Source: Tsukamurella sp. M9C
GTDB lineage: Bacteria > Actinomycetota > Actinomycetes > Mycobacteriales > Mycobacteriaceae
DNA length: 64,000 nt
NCBI RefSeq assembly: GCF_020169415.1
Contig: NZ_JAIULG010000004.1
Location: 62,001-126,000, forward strand
Direction: 5' to 3'
Positions 1 to 7,577 of the stretch are shown here, one piece after another (the stretch's first letter is position 1; each line of letters starts with the position of its first letter). A program made the translations under genes and the position numbers. The notes beneath the pieces are model-generated. The model ran no database searches, was not told the origin of the DNA, and worked only from the letters and a program-made list of their open reading frames with translations.

Positions 1-802
1 TCGCGACCTTGTCGCGCAACAGCTGCGGTGGCGTGAACCGATCGCCCAGCGTCGACGCCAGGTGCTCGGCGATCGCGAGCCGGACGTCGAGGCCCACGAG
101 GTCGGTGGACCGCAGCGGCCCCATGGGGTGGCGGTAGCCGAGCTCCATCGCCCGGTCGATCGACTCCGCGTCGGCGACGCCCTCCTCGAGCATGCGGATC
201 GCCTCGAGACCCAGGCACACGCCGAGTCGGCTGGTGGCGAAGCCGGGGGAGTCGTTGACCAGCACCTCCTGCTTGCCCAACAGCTCCACCCAGCCGCGCA
301 CGCGGTCGACGACGGCCTCGTCGGTGTCCGGGGTGCGGATGATCTCGACGAGCGTCGACGCCGGCACGGGGTTGAAGAAGTGCATGCCCACCAGCCGCCT
401 CGGGTCGTCGAGCGCGGCGGCGAGGGAGGCGATCGAGAGCGAGCTGGTGTTGCTCGCGACGACGCAGGTGTCGCCCACGGCGCGCTCCACGCGGTGCAGC
501 ACGTCGAGCTTGAGGTCGATGCGCTCCGGCACGGCCTCGATGACCACGTCGGCGTCGGCGGGCAGGTCCTCGATGTCGGCGACCACGGTGAGCCGAGCGG
601 CCACGTCCTCGGGCGTGCGTCCGCCGAGCTTGTCGCGCTCGGCGGCGCGCCGCAGGCCGGTGACGACGCGGTCCCGCGCCGCCTCCCGGTCACCGCTCTC
701 GGCGAGGACGACGGTGGCGCCGAGCGTCGCGAAGACCTGCGCGATGCCCGCGCCCATCCGGCCTCCGCCGACGACGCCCACCTTCGACGGTGCTGTGCTC
801 AT
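1..802 (-). CDS. paaH: 3-hydroxyacyl-CoA dehydrogenase, 3' end outside window
   Basis: NAD-dependent oxidation of a 3-hydroxyacyl-CoA, by context 3-hydroxyadipyl-CoA in phenylacetate catabolism. The visible 267 residues begin MSTAPSKVGVVGGGRMG, a Rossmann GxGxxG motif. They carry the family's catalytic features: SNTSS, the GMHFFNPVP motif with the active His, and VNDSPGF. The last visible residues (LLRDKVA) are where a roughly 285-residue short-form enzyme would be close to finishing, so only about 20 residues should be missing beyond the window edge. The ATG overlaps the stop of the upstream enoyl-CoA hydratase by 4 bases (ATGA), so the two are translationally coupled. It could equally serve as a 3-hydroxybutyryl-CoA dehydrogenase; the paa assignment rests on its neighbours. 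Confidence 0.85.
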   Translation of the reverse strand, partial: MSTAPSKVGVVGGGRMGAGIAQVFATLGATVVLAESGDREAARDRVVTGLRRAAERDKLGGRTPEDVAARLTVVADIEDLPADADVVIEAVPERIDLKLDVLHRVERAVGDTCVVASNTSSLSIASLAAALDDPRRLVGMHFFNPVPASTLVEIIRTPDTDEAVVDRVRGWVELLGKQEVLVNDSPGFATSRLGVCLGLEAIRMLEEGVADAESIDRAMELGYRHPMGPLRSTDLVGLDVRLAIAEHLASTLGDRFTPPQLLRDKVA

Positions 803-1557
803 CTGCGGTTCCTCTTCTCCAGGAAGGCGGTCATGCGCTCCTGCTTGTCGGTGGTGTCGAACAGGACGGCCTGGGCGATGTCCTCCACCCGGCCCGTGCC
901 GTCGATGATCGATTTGGTCAGGCGCAGCGCCAGCGCGGACGAGGCCGTGATGCGGTCGATGGCCCGATGGGCCGCGGCGATGTGCTCGCCGGCGGGGACG
1001 ACGTCCATGACGAGGCCGCACCGGAGCGCGGCCGCGGCGTCGAGCGTGCGGCCCGCGAGCAGCACCTGCTTGGCGACAGACTGGCCGACCAGGGCGGGCA
1101 GCCGGTAGGTGGCACCCGCGGCGGCGAGGATGCCGAGGCCGGGCTCCGGGTTGCCGAAGACGGCGGTGTCGGTGGCGATCCGGAGGTCGCAGGCGTAGCT
1201 GAGTTCCGCGCCGCCGCCGAGCGCGTAGCCACTCACCGCGGCGACGGTGGGCAGGGGGAGTGCGGCGAACCGGTCGAACAGCGTGCGGTTGATCCCGGCG
1301 AGCGCCTGGTCGCGGCCCCGGTCGCGGAGCTCCCCGATGTCGGCGCCGCCCGCGAAGTGGTCGCCGGCGCCGGTGAGCAGGACGGGCGCGGGATCGGACT
1401 CGATCGCGCCGCAGACGGTGTGCAGCTCGGCGATCATCGCGGCGTCGATGGCGTTGCGCGCCGCGGGGCGGTCGAGCGTCACGACGTACCGGTCCTCCGT
1501 CCGCACGACGGAGACGGTGCGGAGGCCGGGGAGTACGGCCGTCAGGGCTTCGGTCAT
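799..1557 (-). CDS. Enoyl-CoA hydratase/isomerase
   Basis: Crotonase-fold enzyme of 252 residues, beginning MTEALTAVLPGL. Both catalytic glutamates have good candidates: YALGGGAELSYACDL for the first and NPEPGLG for the second, with GAGDHFAGGADIGEL forming the oxyanion-hole region. By context it is a PaaF/PaaG-type hydratase or isomerase of phenylacetate degradation, feeding the overlapping dehydrogenase. An in-frame start 37 codons upstream is rejected because it would run through the operator and the first codons of the divergent TetR gene. The start used leaves about 100 bases of divergent promoter region. Control by the adjacent TetR protein is likely. Confidence 0.86.
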   Translation of the reverse strand: MTEALTAVLPGLRTVSVVRTEDRYVVTLDRPAARNAIDAAMIAELHTVCGAIESDPAPVLLTGAGDHFAGGADIGELRDRGRDQALAGINRTLFDRFAALPLPTVAAVSGYALGGGAELSYACDLRIATDTAVFGNPEPGLGILAAAGATYRLPALVGQSVAKQVLLAGRTLDAAAALRCGLVMDVVPAGEHIAAAHRAIDRITASSALALRLTKSIIDGTGRVEDIAQAVLFDTTDKQERMTAFLEKRNRR

Positions 1558-1590
1558 AGCGCTGTCCTCTTCGGTCGGTGCCCCGAAATA

Positions 1591-1614
1591 ATAACCGATC
1601 ATTCGGTCGGTAAC
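1591..1614. promoter_or_regulatory. Probable TetR (PaaR-type) operator 1
   Basis: This is an interrupted inverted repeat with ACCGA/TCGGT arms, lying between the hydratase start (1557) and the TetR start (1658). Its reverse complement starts GTTACCGACCGAA and ends CGGTTAT. It matches the site at 2320-2343 at most positions, including the 12-base run TTACCGACCGAA. A second copy in front of paaZ makes it a shared binding site for the TetR protein encoded between them. Known actinobacterial PaaR sites also contain ACCG...CGGT arms. Confidence 0.7.
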
Positions 1615-1657
1615 AAGGTCTTGATCGGAAGTCGGGTCCGGATGGGAGAATCTGTTC

Positions 1658-2269
1658 ATGAGCACCACACCCGTCCGGCGGCGTACCGGCTCGCCGGGGC
1701 GTCCCGGCTACGACCTCGACTCCCTGCTGGCGGTCGCGGTCCGCGTCTTCAACGAGCGCGGCTACGACGCCACCAGCATGGACGTGCTGGCGAAGAATCT
1801 GGGGCTGACGAAGTCCTCGATCTACCACCACGTCGCCGGCAAGGAGGAGCTCCTCGAGCTGGCGCTCAACCGCGCGCTGAGCGGGTTGTTCGCGGTCACC
1901 ACGGAGACGGGCGCGACCACCGGCAGGTCGGTGGACCGGCTCGAGTACGTGCTGCGCCGGAGCGTCGAGGTGCTGGTGGCGGAGCTGCCCTACGTGACGC
2001 TGTTGCTGCGGGTGCGGGGCAATTCGGAGGTGGAGCGGCGGGCGCTGGCGCGCCGCCGCGAGTTCGACACCGTCATCGCCGACCTGGTGGCGGGCGCCGT
2101 GGAGGAGGGTGACGTGCGCGCGGACGCCGACCCCGCCGTCACCAGCCGTCTCCTGTTCGGCATGGTCAACTCGCTCATCGAGTGGTACCGGCCGCGGCCG
2201 GATCACCCCGTCGGCGAGGTCGCCGACGCCCTCGTGGCGATCGCCTTCGCCGGCCTCCGCCGGACCTGA
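1658..2269 (+). CDS. TetR-family regulator of the paa genes
   Basis: DNA-binding repressor of 203 residues. The N-terminal helix-turn-helix lies at about residues 18-65: LLAVAVRVFNERGYDATSM, then LGLTKSSIYHHVAGKEELL. The rest is an all-helical ligand domain ending in VALVAIAFAGL-like helices. It is transcribed divergently from the hydratase/dehydrogenase pair and sits 88 bases before paaZ, with matching inverted repeats in both intergenic regions. That arrangement fits an actinobacterial PaaR that is released by phenylacetyl-CoA; the ligand is inferred from the family. A perfect hairpin 11 bases after the stop separates it from paaZ. Confidence 0.87.
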   Translation: MSTTPVRRRTGSPGRPGYDLDSLLAVAVRVFNERGYDATSMDVLAKNLGLTKSSIYHHVAGKEELLELALNRALSGLFAVTTETGATTGRSVDRLEYVLRRSVEVLVAELPYVTLLLRVRGNSEVERRALARRREFDTVIADLVAGAVEEGDVRADADPAVTSRLLFGMVNSLIEWYRPRPDHPVGEVADALVAIAFAGLRRT

Positions 2270-2279
2270 TCGAAGATCG

Positions 2280-2303
2280 ACCGCCCCCTTGACAGGGGGC
2301 GGT
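2280..2303 (+). terminator. Hairpin terminator after the TetR gene
   Basis: Perfect 10-bp stem (ACCGCCCCCT with AGGGGGCGGT) and a TGAC loop. It begins 11 bases after the TetR stop and ends before the paaZ operator. There is no T-run, as is common in high-G+C actinobacteria. Confidence 0.75.
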
Positions 2304-2319
2304 GTCTCGGGCCACCCTG

Positions 2320-2343
2320 ATTACCGACCGAACATACGGTAAT
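2320..2343. promoter_or_regulatory. Probable TetR (PaaR-type) operator 2
   Basis: Inverted repeat with ATTACCG and CGGTAAT arms around a 10-base centre, immediately upstream of the paaZ ribosome binding site. It shares TTACCGACCGAA with the reverse complement of the first operator. Because it ends 13 bases before the ATG, bound repressor would cover the start of the transcript or the promoter. Confidence 0.72.
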
Positions 2344-2356
2344 AGGAGCGTGCTTG

Positions 2357-4408
2357 ATGGACAGCAGGATGGTGGAGAGCTACGCGTGCGGCCGGTGGCA
2401 CCGGGCGACGGACGAGGGGCGGGCGGTGATCAGCCCCGTCGACGGGGCCGAGGTCGCGCGGGTCTCGTCGACCGGGCTGGACGTCGCCGCGATGGCGGCC
2501 TACGGCAGGGAGACGGGCGGACCCGCGCTCGCCGCGCTGACCTTCCACGAGCGTGCCGCGGCACTCAAGGCGCTCGGCCTGACCCTCATGGCGGGGAAGG
2601 CGGAGTTCTACGCCGAGTCCGCCCGGACCGGTGCCACCGAGCGGGACTCGGCCGTCGACATCGACGGCGGCTTCGGGACCCTGCTCAGCTACGCGAGCAA
2701 GGCCAAGCGCGAGCTGCCCAACGACGTGATCCACCTCGACGGCCCCGTCGAGCAGCTCGGTAAGAAGGGCACCTTCGTGGCCCGGCACGTCCACACCTCG
2801 CGCCGCGGCGTCGCAGTGCAGATCAACGCCTACAACTTCCCCGTCTGGGGCTTCCTCGAGAAGCTCGCGCCCGCCTTCATCGCGGGCGTGCCGACCATCG
2901 TCAAGCCCGCCACGCAGACCGCGTACCTCACTGAGCTCGTCTTCCGCCGGATCATCGAATCGGGCCTACTCCCCGAGGGTTCCGTGCAGCTCGTGTGCGG
3001 CGATCCGGCTCCGCTCCTCGACGCCCTCGGCGGGCAGGACTCCGTCGCCTTCACCGGGTCCGCGCACACCGCGGCGACGCTGCGCGCGCATCCCGTTCTC
3101 GTGGCGAACAGCGTGCACTTCACCGCGGAGGCCGATTCGCTCAACGCCTCAGTCCTCGGCGCGGACGTCACGACCGACGCCCCCGAGTTCGAGCTGTACG
3201 TCAAGCAGCTCACCACCGAGATGACCGTCAAGGCCGGGCAGAAGTGCACCGCCATCCGCCGCGCGCTCGTCCCCGAGCCGATGGTGGACGCGGTGATCGA
3301 GGCGGCCCGGGCCCGGCTGGACCGGGTGGTCGTCGGTGCTCCGGGCGCCGAGGGCGTCACGATGGGCCCCGTCGTCTCCCTGTCGCAGCGCACCGACGTG
3401 CTCGCGGCGGTCGACAAGCTCCGCGCCGCCGCCGATCTGGTGGTCGGTGACCCGGACCGCGTCGCGGTCGTCGGCGGGGACGCGGAGACCGGTGCCTACC
3501 TGCCGCCGATGCTGTTGCGCAGCACCGATCCCGAGGCGCCCGAGGTGCACGAGATCGAGGCCTTCGGGCCGGTGGCGACGGTCATCGGCTACCGCGACAC
3601 CGCGCACGCGGTGGAGTTGATCGCCCGCGGCGGGGGCAGCCTCGTCGCCTCGCTCGTCACCGCCGATCCGCAACTCGCGCGGGAGGTCCTGCTCGGGATC
3701 GCGCCGTACCACGGCCGCCTGCTGGTGCTCAACGCGGAGGACGCCCGCGAATCCACCGGCCACGGCTCCCCGCTGCCCGTGCTGGTGCACGGCGGACCCG
3801 GCCGCGCCGGCGGCGGCGAGGAGCTCGGCGGCATCCGCGGCGTGCTGCACCACATGCAGCGCACAGCGATCCAGGGCACCCCGGAGGTGCTGGCCGCCGC
3901 GACCGGGCAGTGGGTCACCGGTGCCCTGCGCACCGAGGGCGCCGAGCACCCGTTCCGCAAGTCCCTCGCCGAGCTCCGCCTGGGAGACACGATCGTGGGC
4001 GGCCCGCGCACCGTCACCCTCGCGGACATCGGCCACTTCGCGGACTTCACCGGCGACACCTTCTACGCCCACACCGATCCCGAGGCAGCGGCGGCGAACC
4101 CGCTGTTCGGCGGCATCGTCGCGCACGGCTACCTCGTGGTCTCCCTGGCGGCCGGCCTGTTCGTCGACCCCGCGCCGGGCCCGGTCCTGGCGAACTTCGG
4201 CGTCGATTCGCTCCGCTTCCTGACCCCGGTGCGCGCGGACGACGCGCTCACCGTCACGCTCACGGCCAAGCAGATCACCCCGCGCAGCGGCGCCGACTAC
4301 GGCGAGGTCCGCTGGGACGCCGTGGTCACGAACCAGGACGGCGCGCCGGTCGCCACCTACGACGTGCTGACCCTCGTCGCCAAGACACGGGACGGGGGCG
4401 AGGGCTGA
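2357..4408 (+). CDS. paaZ: PaaZ: oxepin-CoA hydrolase / semialdehyde dehydrogenase
   Basis: Bifunctional ring-opening enzyme of phenylacetate catabolism. It hydrolyses oxepin-CoA and oxidises the resulting semialdehyde with NADP+. The 683 residues comprise an aldehyde dehydrogenase domain (about 1-520) and a C-terminal MaoC-type hot-dog hydratase domain (about 535-680). Key residues are present: general base Glu258 in TAEADSLN, nucleophile Cys297 in AGQKCTAIRR, and the hydratase pair Asp567/His572 in GDTFYAHTD. These correspond well to E. coli PaaZ Glu256, Cys295, Asp561 and His566 as I recall them. The ATG at 2357 is preferred over the TTG at 2354 because AGGAG lies 8 bases upstream. Its stop overlaps the paaI start. 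Confidence 0.94.
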   Translation: MDSRMVESYACGRWHRATDEGRAVISPVDGAEVARVSSTGLDVAAMAAYGRETGGPALAALTFHERAAALKALGLTLMAGKAEFYAESARTGATERDSAVDIDGGFGTLLSYASKAKRELPNDVIHLDGPVEQLGKKGTFVARHVHTSRRGVAVQINAYNFPVWGFLEKLAPAFIAGVPTIVKPATQTAYLTELVFRRIIESGLLPEGSVQLVCGDPAPLLDALGGQDSVAFTGSAHTAATLRAHPVLVANSVHFTAEADSLNASVLGADVTTDAPEFELYVKQLTTEMTVKAGQKCTAIRRALVPEPMVDAVIEAARARLDRVVVGAPGAEGVTMGPVVSLSQRTDVLAAVDKLRAAADLVVGDPDRVAVVGGDAETGAYLPPMLLRSTDPEAPEVHEIEAFGPVATVIGYRDTAHAVELIARGGGSLVASLVTADPQLAREVLLGIAPYHGRLLVLNAEDARESTGHGSPLPVLVHGGPGRAGGGEELGGIRGVLHHMQRTAIQGTPEVLAAATGQWVTGALRTEGAEHPFRKSLAELRLGDTIVGGPRTVTLADIGHFADFTGDTFYAHTDPEAAAANPLFGGIVAHGYLVVSLAAGLFVDPAPGPVLANFGVDSLRFLTPVRADDALTVTLTAKQITPRSGADYGEVRWDAVVTNQDGAPVATYDVLTLVAKTRDGGEG

Positions 4409-4827
4409 TGACCGCGTCCGTACGCATCGAGGAGTGCGAGCCGGCGCGGTCGATGTTCGCCGCCGACAGCGCCTCCCGGGCGCTCGGCATCGAGATCGTC
4501 GACCTGCGTCCCGGCACCGCGACCACGACGGTGACGGTAGGGGAGACGATGGTCAACGGCCACGGGATCACCCACGGCGGCTACGTCTTCCTGCTCGCGG
4601 ACACCACGTTCGCCCTCGCCTGCAATTCGCGGGGCGACGCCGCCGTCGCCGCCCGGGCGGACGTCCGGTTCCTCCGCGCCACCAGGCTCGGCGACGTGCT
4701 CACCGCCACCGCGGTCGAGCGGGAGCGGTTCGGCCGCAACGGCCTCTACGACGTGACGGTGCGCCGCGGCGAGGACGTGATCGCCGAGTTCCGCGGCGAC
4801 AGCCGCACCATCCCGTCCGGCGTCTGA
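4408..4827 (+). CDS. paaI: PaaI hot-dog thioesterase
   Basis: Acyl-CoA thioesterase of 139 residues that relieves CoA trapping by dead-end CoA thioesters in the phenylacetate pathway. The hot-dog fold is recognisable from MVNGHGITHGGYVFLLADT, in which HGG is the central-helix motif and Asp is the catalytic candidate, followed by FLRATRLGDVLTATA. The start overlaps the paaZ stop by one base (TGATG), so the two are one transcription unit. A convergent AraC-type gene begins 6 bases after the stop. Confidence 0.9.
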   Translation: MTASVRIEECEPARSMFAADSASRALGIEIVDLRPGTATTTVTVGETMVNGHGITHGGYVFLLADTTFALACNSRGDAAVAARADVRFLRATRLGDVLTATAVERERFGRNGLYDVTVRRGEDVIAEFRGDSRTIPSGV

Positions 4828-4833
4828 CGGCGA

Positions 4834-5853
4834 TCAGCCGGCGGCGGGGCCGAGGTGCCGGGCGCGGTACTCGCCCGGGCTCGTCCCCGTCGCCGCTTTG
4901 AAGGCCCGCGCGAAGCCCGAGGCGTCGGGGAAGCCCCACTGCGCGCCGATCGCCGCGACGGGCCGCACCGCTTGTGCGGGATCGGCCAGCGCCGCGCTCA
5001 CCTCGTCCATCCGGCGTCGCCGGATCCAACTGCTCGGCGTCGAGCCGCGCTCCGCGAACAGTTGCTGCAGGTACCGCACCGACACGTGCTGCGCGGCGGC
5101 CACCGACTCCACGCTCAAGCCCGGAAGACCCAGGTGCGCGTCGATGTACGCCGTCGCGCCGGCGAAGACCACGTCGGCCGTCGGCACCGCCTCCACGGGT
5201 TCGAGGCGACGCATCAGGGTGGCGTCCACCAGTTCCAGGACCGCGTGCACCGCCCGTGGGTCGGGATCCACCCCGCCCGTCCGCAGCTGCCGCCCGAGTC
5301 CGGTGAGCAGCGACGAGGCGAGCGCGCCGAGGCCGTGCCGGCCCGAGATCCGCTGCGCCGTCAGCCCGGCGACCTGACGCGGCGTCAGCCCCAGCCGGTC
5401 CCGCGGGATCAGGAGCACGAACATGCTGAACTCGTCCGCGAAGTCGAGCGAATACGGCCGGGTGGTGTCGTAGATGGCGAGGTCGCCGGGTGTCAGCGCC
5501 GCCTCGCGGCCGTCCTGAGTGAGCACGCTGTAGCCGTGCAGCTGCACGCCCAGCTTGTACCCGCCGGGGTCCGCATCGGCGATGGTGGCGCGGTCGCGCC
5601 AGACGGTCACCGGGCCGCCCGCGACCTCGGTGGCCGCCGCCGCGCCCAGGTCCTGGCTGCGGACCACTCCGCGGAAGGCGGACGATCCGTCGTCCCCCGA
5701 CCGCGCGGGCAGGGCGGGCGTCGCCAGGTCACCGCCGTGCAGGGTGGCCCGCAGCGGCACGAACGCCGTGTTCACCGCCTCCTGCCAGGCGTCGAACCGA
5801 TCCGGCGCCGCAAGGGTCGCGGCGTCGAAGACCTCGACCGCGCCTGAACTCAT
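4834..5853 (-). CDS. AraC-family transcriptional regulator
   Basis: The 339 residues comprise an N-terminal AraC-binding-like sensor domain (about 20-200, with LTPGDLAIYDTTRPYSLDF) and a C-terminal double helix-turn-helix (about 235-339, with LSVESVAAAQHVSVRYLQQL and WGFPDASGFARAFKAATG). The layout resembles ThcR/FeaR-type activators of catabolic genes. The ATG at 5853 has a strong AAGGAG site upstream; longer in-frame starts run antisense through the GMC gene. It is divergent from the GMC oxidoreductase operon and probably activates it in response to the alcohol or aldehyde substrate. The substrate is not known from sequence. Confidence 0.88.
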   Translation of the reverse strand: MSSGAVEVFDAATLAAPDRFDAWQEAVNTAFVPLRATLHGGDLATPALPARSGDDGSSAFRGVVRSQDLGAAAATEVAGGPVTVWRDRATIADADPGGYKLGVQLHGYSVLTQDGREAALTPGDLAIYDTTRPYSLDFADEFSMFVLLIPRDRLGLTPRQVAGLTAQRISGRHGLGALASSLLTGLGRQLRTGGVDPDPRAVHAVLELVDATLMRRLEPVEAVPTADVVFAGATAYIDAHLGLPGLSVESVAAAQHVSVRYLQQLFAERGSTPSSWIRRRRMDEVSAALADPAQAVRPVAAIGAQWGFPDASGFARAFKAATGTSPGEYRARHLGPAAG

Positions 5854-5901
5854 CGTCGTCTCTCCTTCGTGTCCCTCCATGTCACCACAGATCGGGGCCC
5901 C

Positions 5902-5957
5902 GGCGTGACGCGCATCACGTTTCCGCGTGTGGGGCACACCGGCGTGCGGGTCACGCC
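5902..5957. promoter_or_regulatory. Inverted repeats in the AraC/GMC divergent promoter
   Basis: GGCGTGAC at 5902-5909 is repeated in inverse orientation as GTCACGCC at 5950-5957, 40 bases apart. A smaller GTGTG-GGG-CACAC palindrome lies between them (5927-5939). The arms lie between the two divergent starts (5853 and 6034) and are candidate AraC sites. Spacing of about four helical turns would place both arms on the same DNA face. Confidence 0.45.
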
Positions 5958-6033
5958 AATGCCCGTCGGCGTCGCGACGGCCAGGCTCGATCCCATGCGG
6001 CGGAACGCGCCGGACGGACGGCAAGGAGCAGGA

Positions 6034-7551
6034 ATGAGCCCACGGGACAGCGACTACGTCATCATCGGAGCCGGATCCGCCGGGAGCGCCCTCACCCGGC
6101 GCCTCGTCGACGCCGGGCACACCGTGCACGTCATCGAGGCGGGTGCCGCGGACGAGGACCCGAACATCCACAGCCCGCAGGGGTGGCCGGCACTGCTGAC
6201 CGGCCCCAACGACTGGGCCGTCATGACCACCGGCCAGGAGCACGCCGCGGGGCGATCGCTGTTCTGGCCCCGCGGCAAGGTGCTCGGTGGTTCCAGCTCG
6301 CTCAACGGCATGATCTACATCCGCGGGCACCGCGACGACTACGACGCCTGGGAGGCCGCCGGCAACCAGGGGTGGGGCTGGGACACCGTCCTCGAGCTGT
6401 TCAAGCGCAGCGAGGATCACGAGGACGGCGCCTCCGCATGGCATGGTGCGGGCGGCCCGCTGCACGTCTCGGTGCTCCGCGACCGTCACCCCGCCGCGCA
6501 GGCCTTCGTCGACGCCGCGGTTGCCGTGGGCCACAAGCCGACCGAGGACTTCAACGGAGACCTCATGGAGGGCGTCGGCTTCAACCACGCGACGATCAAG
6601 GGCGGCCGCCGGCACAGCGCGTGGCAGGCCTTCGTGGCGCCGGTGCTGGACTCGCCGCGCCTGACGGTGACCACCGGGGCGCTCGTCACCCGGATCGTGC
6701 TCGACGACGGCCGCGCCACGGCGGTCGAGTACCTCGTCGCCGGCGAGCTCCGCACCGCCCGGGCGGCCGCCGAGATCGTCCTCTCCGCCGGTGCCATCGG
6801 GTCGCCGAAGATCCTGCAGCTCTCAGGCATCGGCGACCGCGCCGACCTGGCGGCCGTCGGTGTCGAGACCCTCGTCGACCTGCCCGGTGTCGGGAAGAAC
6901 CTGCACGACCACCTCCTCGTCGGCAATCTCTACGCGACGGCGGGCGCGCTCGCGCCCGGGCGGAACAACCTGCTCGAGGCCCAGCTCTTCGCGCACTCGC
7001 AGCAGACGGACGACGCGGCGCCCGACCTGCAGCCGCTGTTCCTGCATCTGCCGTACCCGACCGACGGCGGCGACGCGCCCGCCGACGGCTACACGATCGC
7101 CCCCGGCCTGGTGGCTCCGCGCTCGCGCGGCACGCTGCGCCTCGCGTCCGCCGATCCGGCCGCGGCCCCGCTGGTGGATCCCAACATCCTCGCCGACGAC
7201 TACGACGTGGAAGCGCTGGTCGACGCGGTGATCCTGTGCCGCGAGATCGGCGCCCAGGACGCCTTCGCCCCGTTCCGGCCCACCGAGTACGTCCCGTCGT
7301 CCGAACCGGCCGACCGGGATGCACTGCGCGCGCTCGTTCGGCGCCTCGCCGGCACGTACCACCACCAGGTCGGCACCTGCGCGATGGGCGTCACGGACGA
7401 CTCGGTCGTCGATCCCGCTCTGCGGGTGCGCGGCGTCGACGGGCTGCGGGTCGCCGACGCCTCGATCATGCCCGTCGTGCCCCGCGGCAACACCAACGCA
7501 CCCGCGATCATGGTCGGCGAGAAGGCCGCCGACCTCCTCCTCGGCGTCTGA
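6034..7551 (+). CDS. GMC-family FAD alcohol dehydrogenase/oxidase
   Basis: FAD-dependent oxidoreductase of the choline dehydrogenase/AlkJ group, 505 residues. The N-terminus has the dinucleotide motif YVIIGAGSAGSALTRRL. GMC signature 1 is WPRGKVLGGSSSLNGM, signature 2 is LSAGAIGSPKILQLSGIG, and the active-site histidine region is TYHHQVGTCAMG. The C-terminus is GNTNAPAIMVGEKAADLLL. The ATG at 6034 follows AAGGAG; longer starts lie within the promoter. It probably oxidises a primary alcohol to the aldehyde handled by the aldehyde dehydrogenase two genes downstream. The specific substrate cannot be read from sequence. Confidence 0.88.
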   Translation: MSPRDSDYVIIGAGSAGSALTRRLVDAGHTVHVIEAGAADEDPNIHSPQGWPALLTGPNDWAVMTTGQEHAAGRSLFWPRGKVLGGSSSLNGMIYIRGHRDDYDAWEAAGNQGWGWDTVLELFKRSEDHEDGASAWHGAGGPLHVSVLRDRHPAAQAFVDAAVAVGHKPTEDFNGDLMEGVGFNHATIKGGRRHSAWQAFVAPVLDSPRLTVTTGALVTRIVLDDGRATAVEYLVAGELRTARAAAEIVLSAGAIGSPKILQLSGIGDRADLAAVGVETLVDLPGVGKNLHDHLLVGNLYATAGALAPGRNNLLEAQLFAHSQQTDDAAPDLQPLFLHLPYPTDGGDAPADGYTIAPGLVAPRSRGTLRLASADPAAAPLVDPNILADDYDVEALVDAVILCREIGAQDAFAPFRPTEYVPSSEPADRDALRALVRRLAGTYHHQVGTCAMGVTDDSVVDPALRVRGVDGLRVADASIMPVVPRGNTNAPAIMVGEKAADLLLGV

Positions 7552-7577
7552 ACGCCGCTCCGACGAAGGAACGAGAC

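Noticed and set aside
1558-1668. 37-codon N-terminal extension of the enoyl-CoA hydratase
   Set aside because: It would cross the TetR operator and the divergent TetR start, and the extra residues show no homology-like character.
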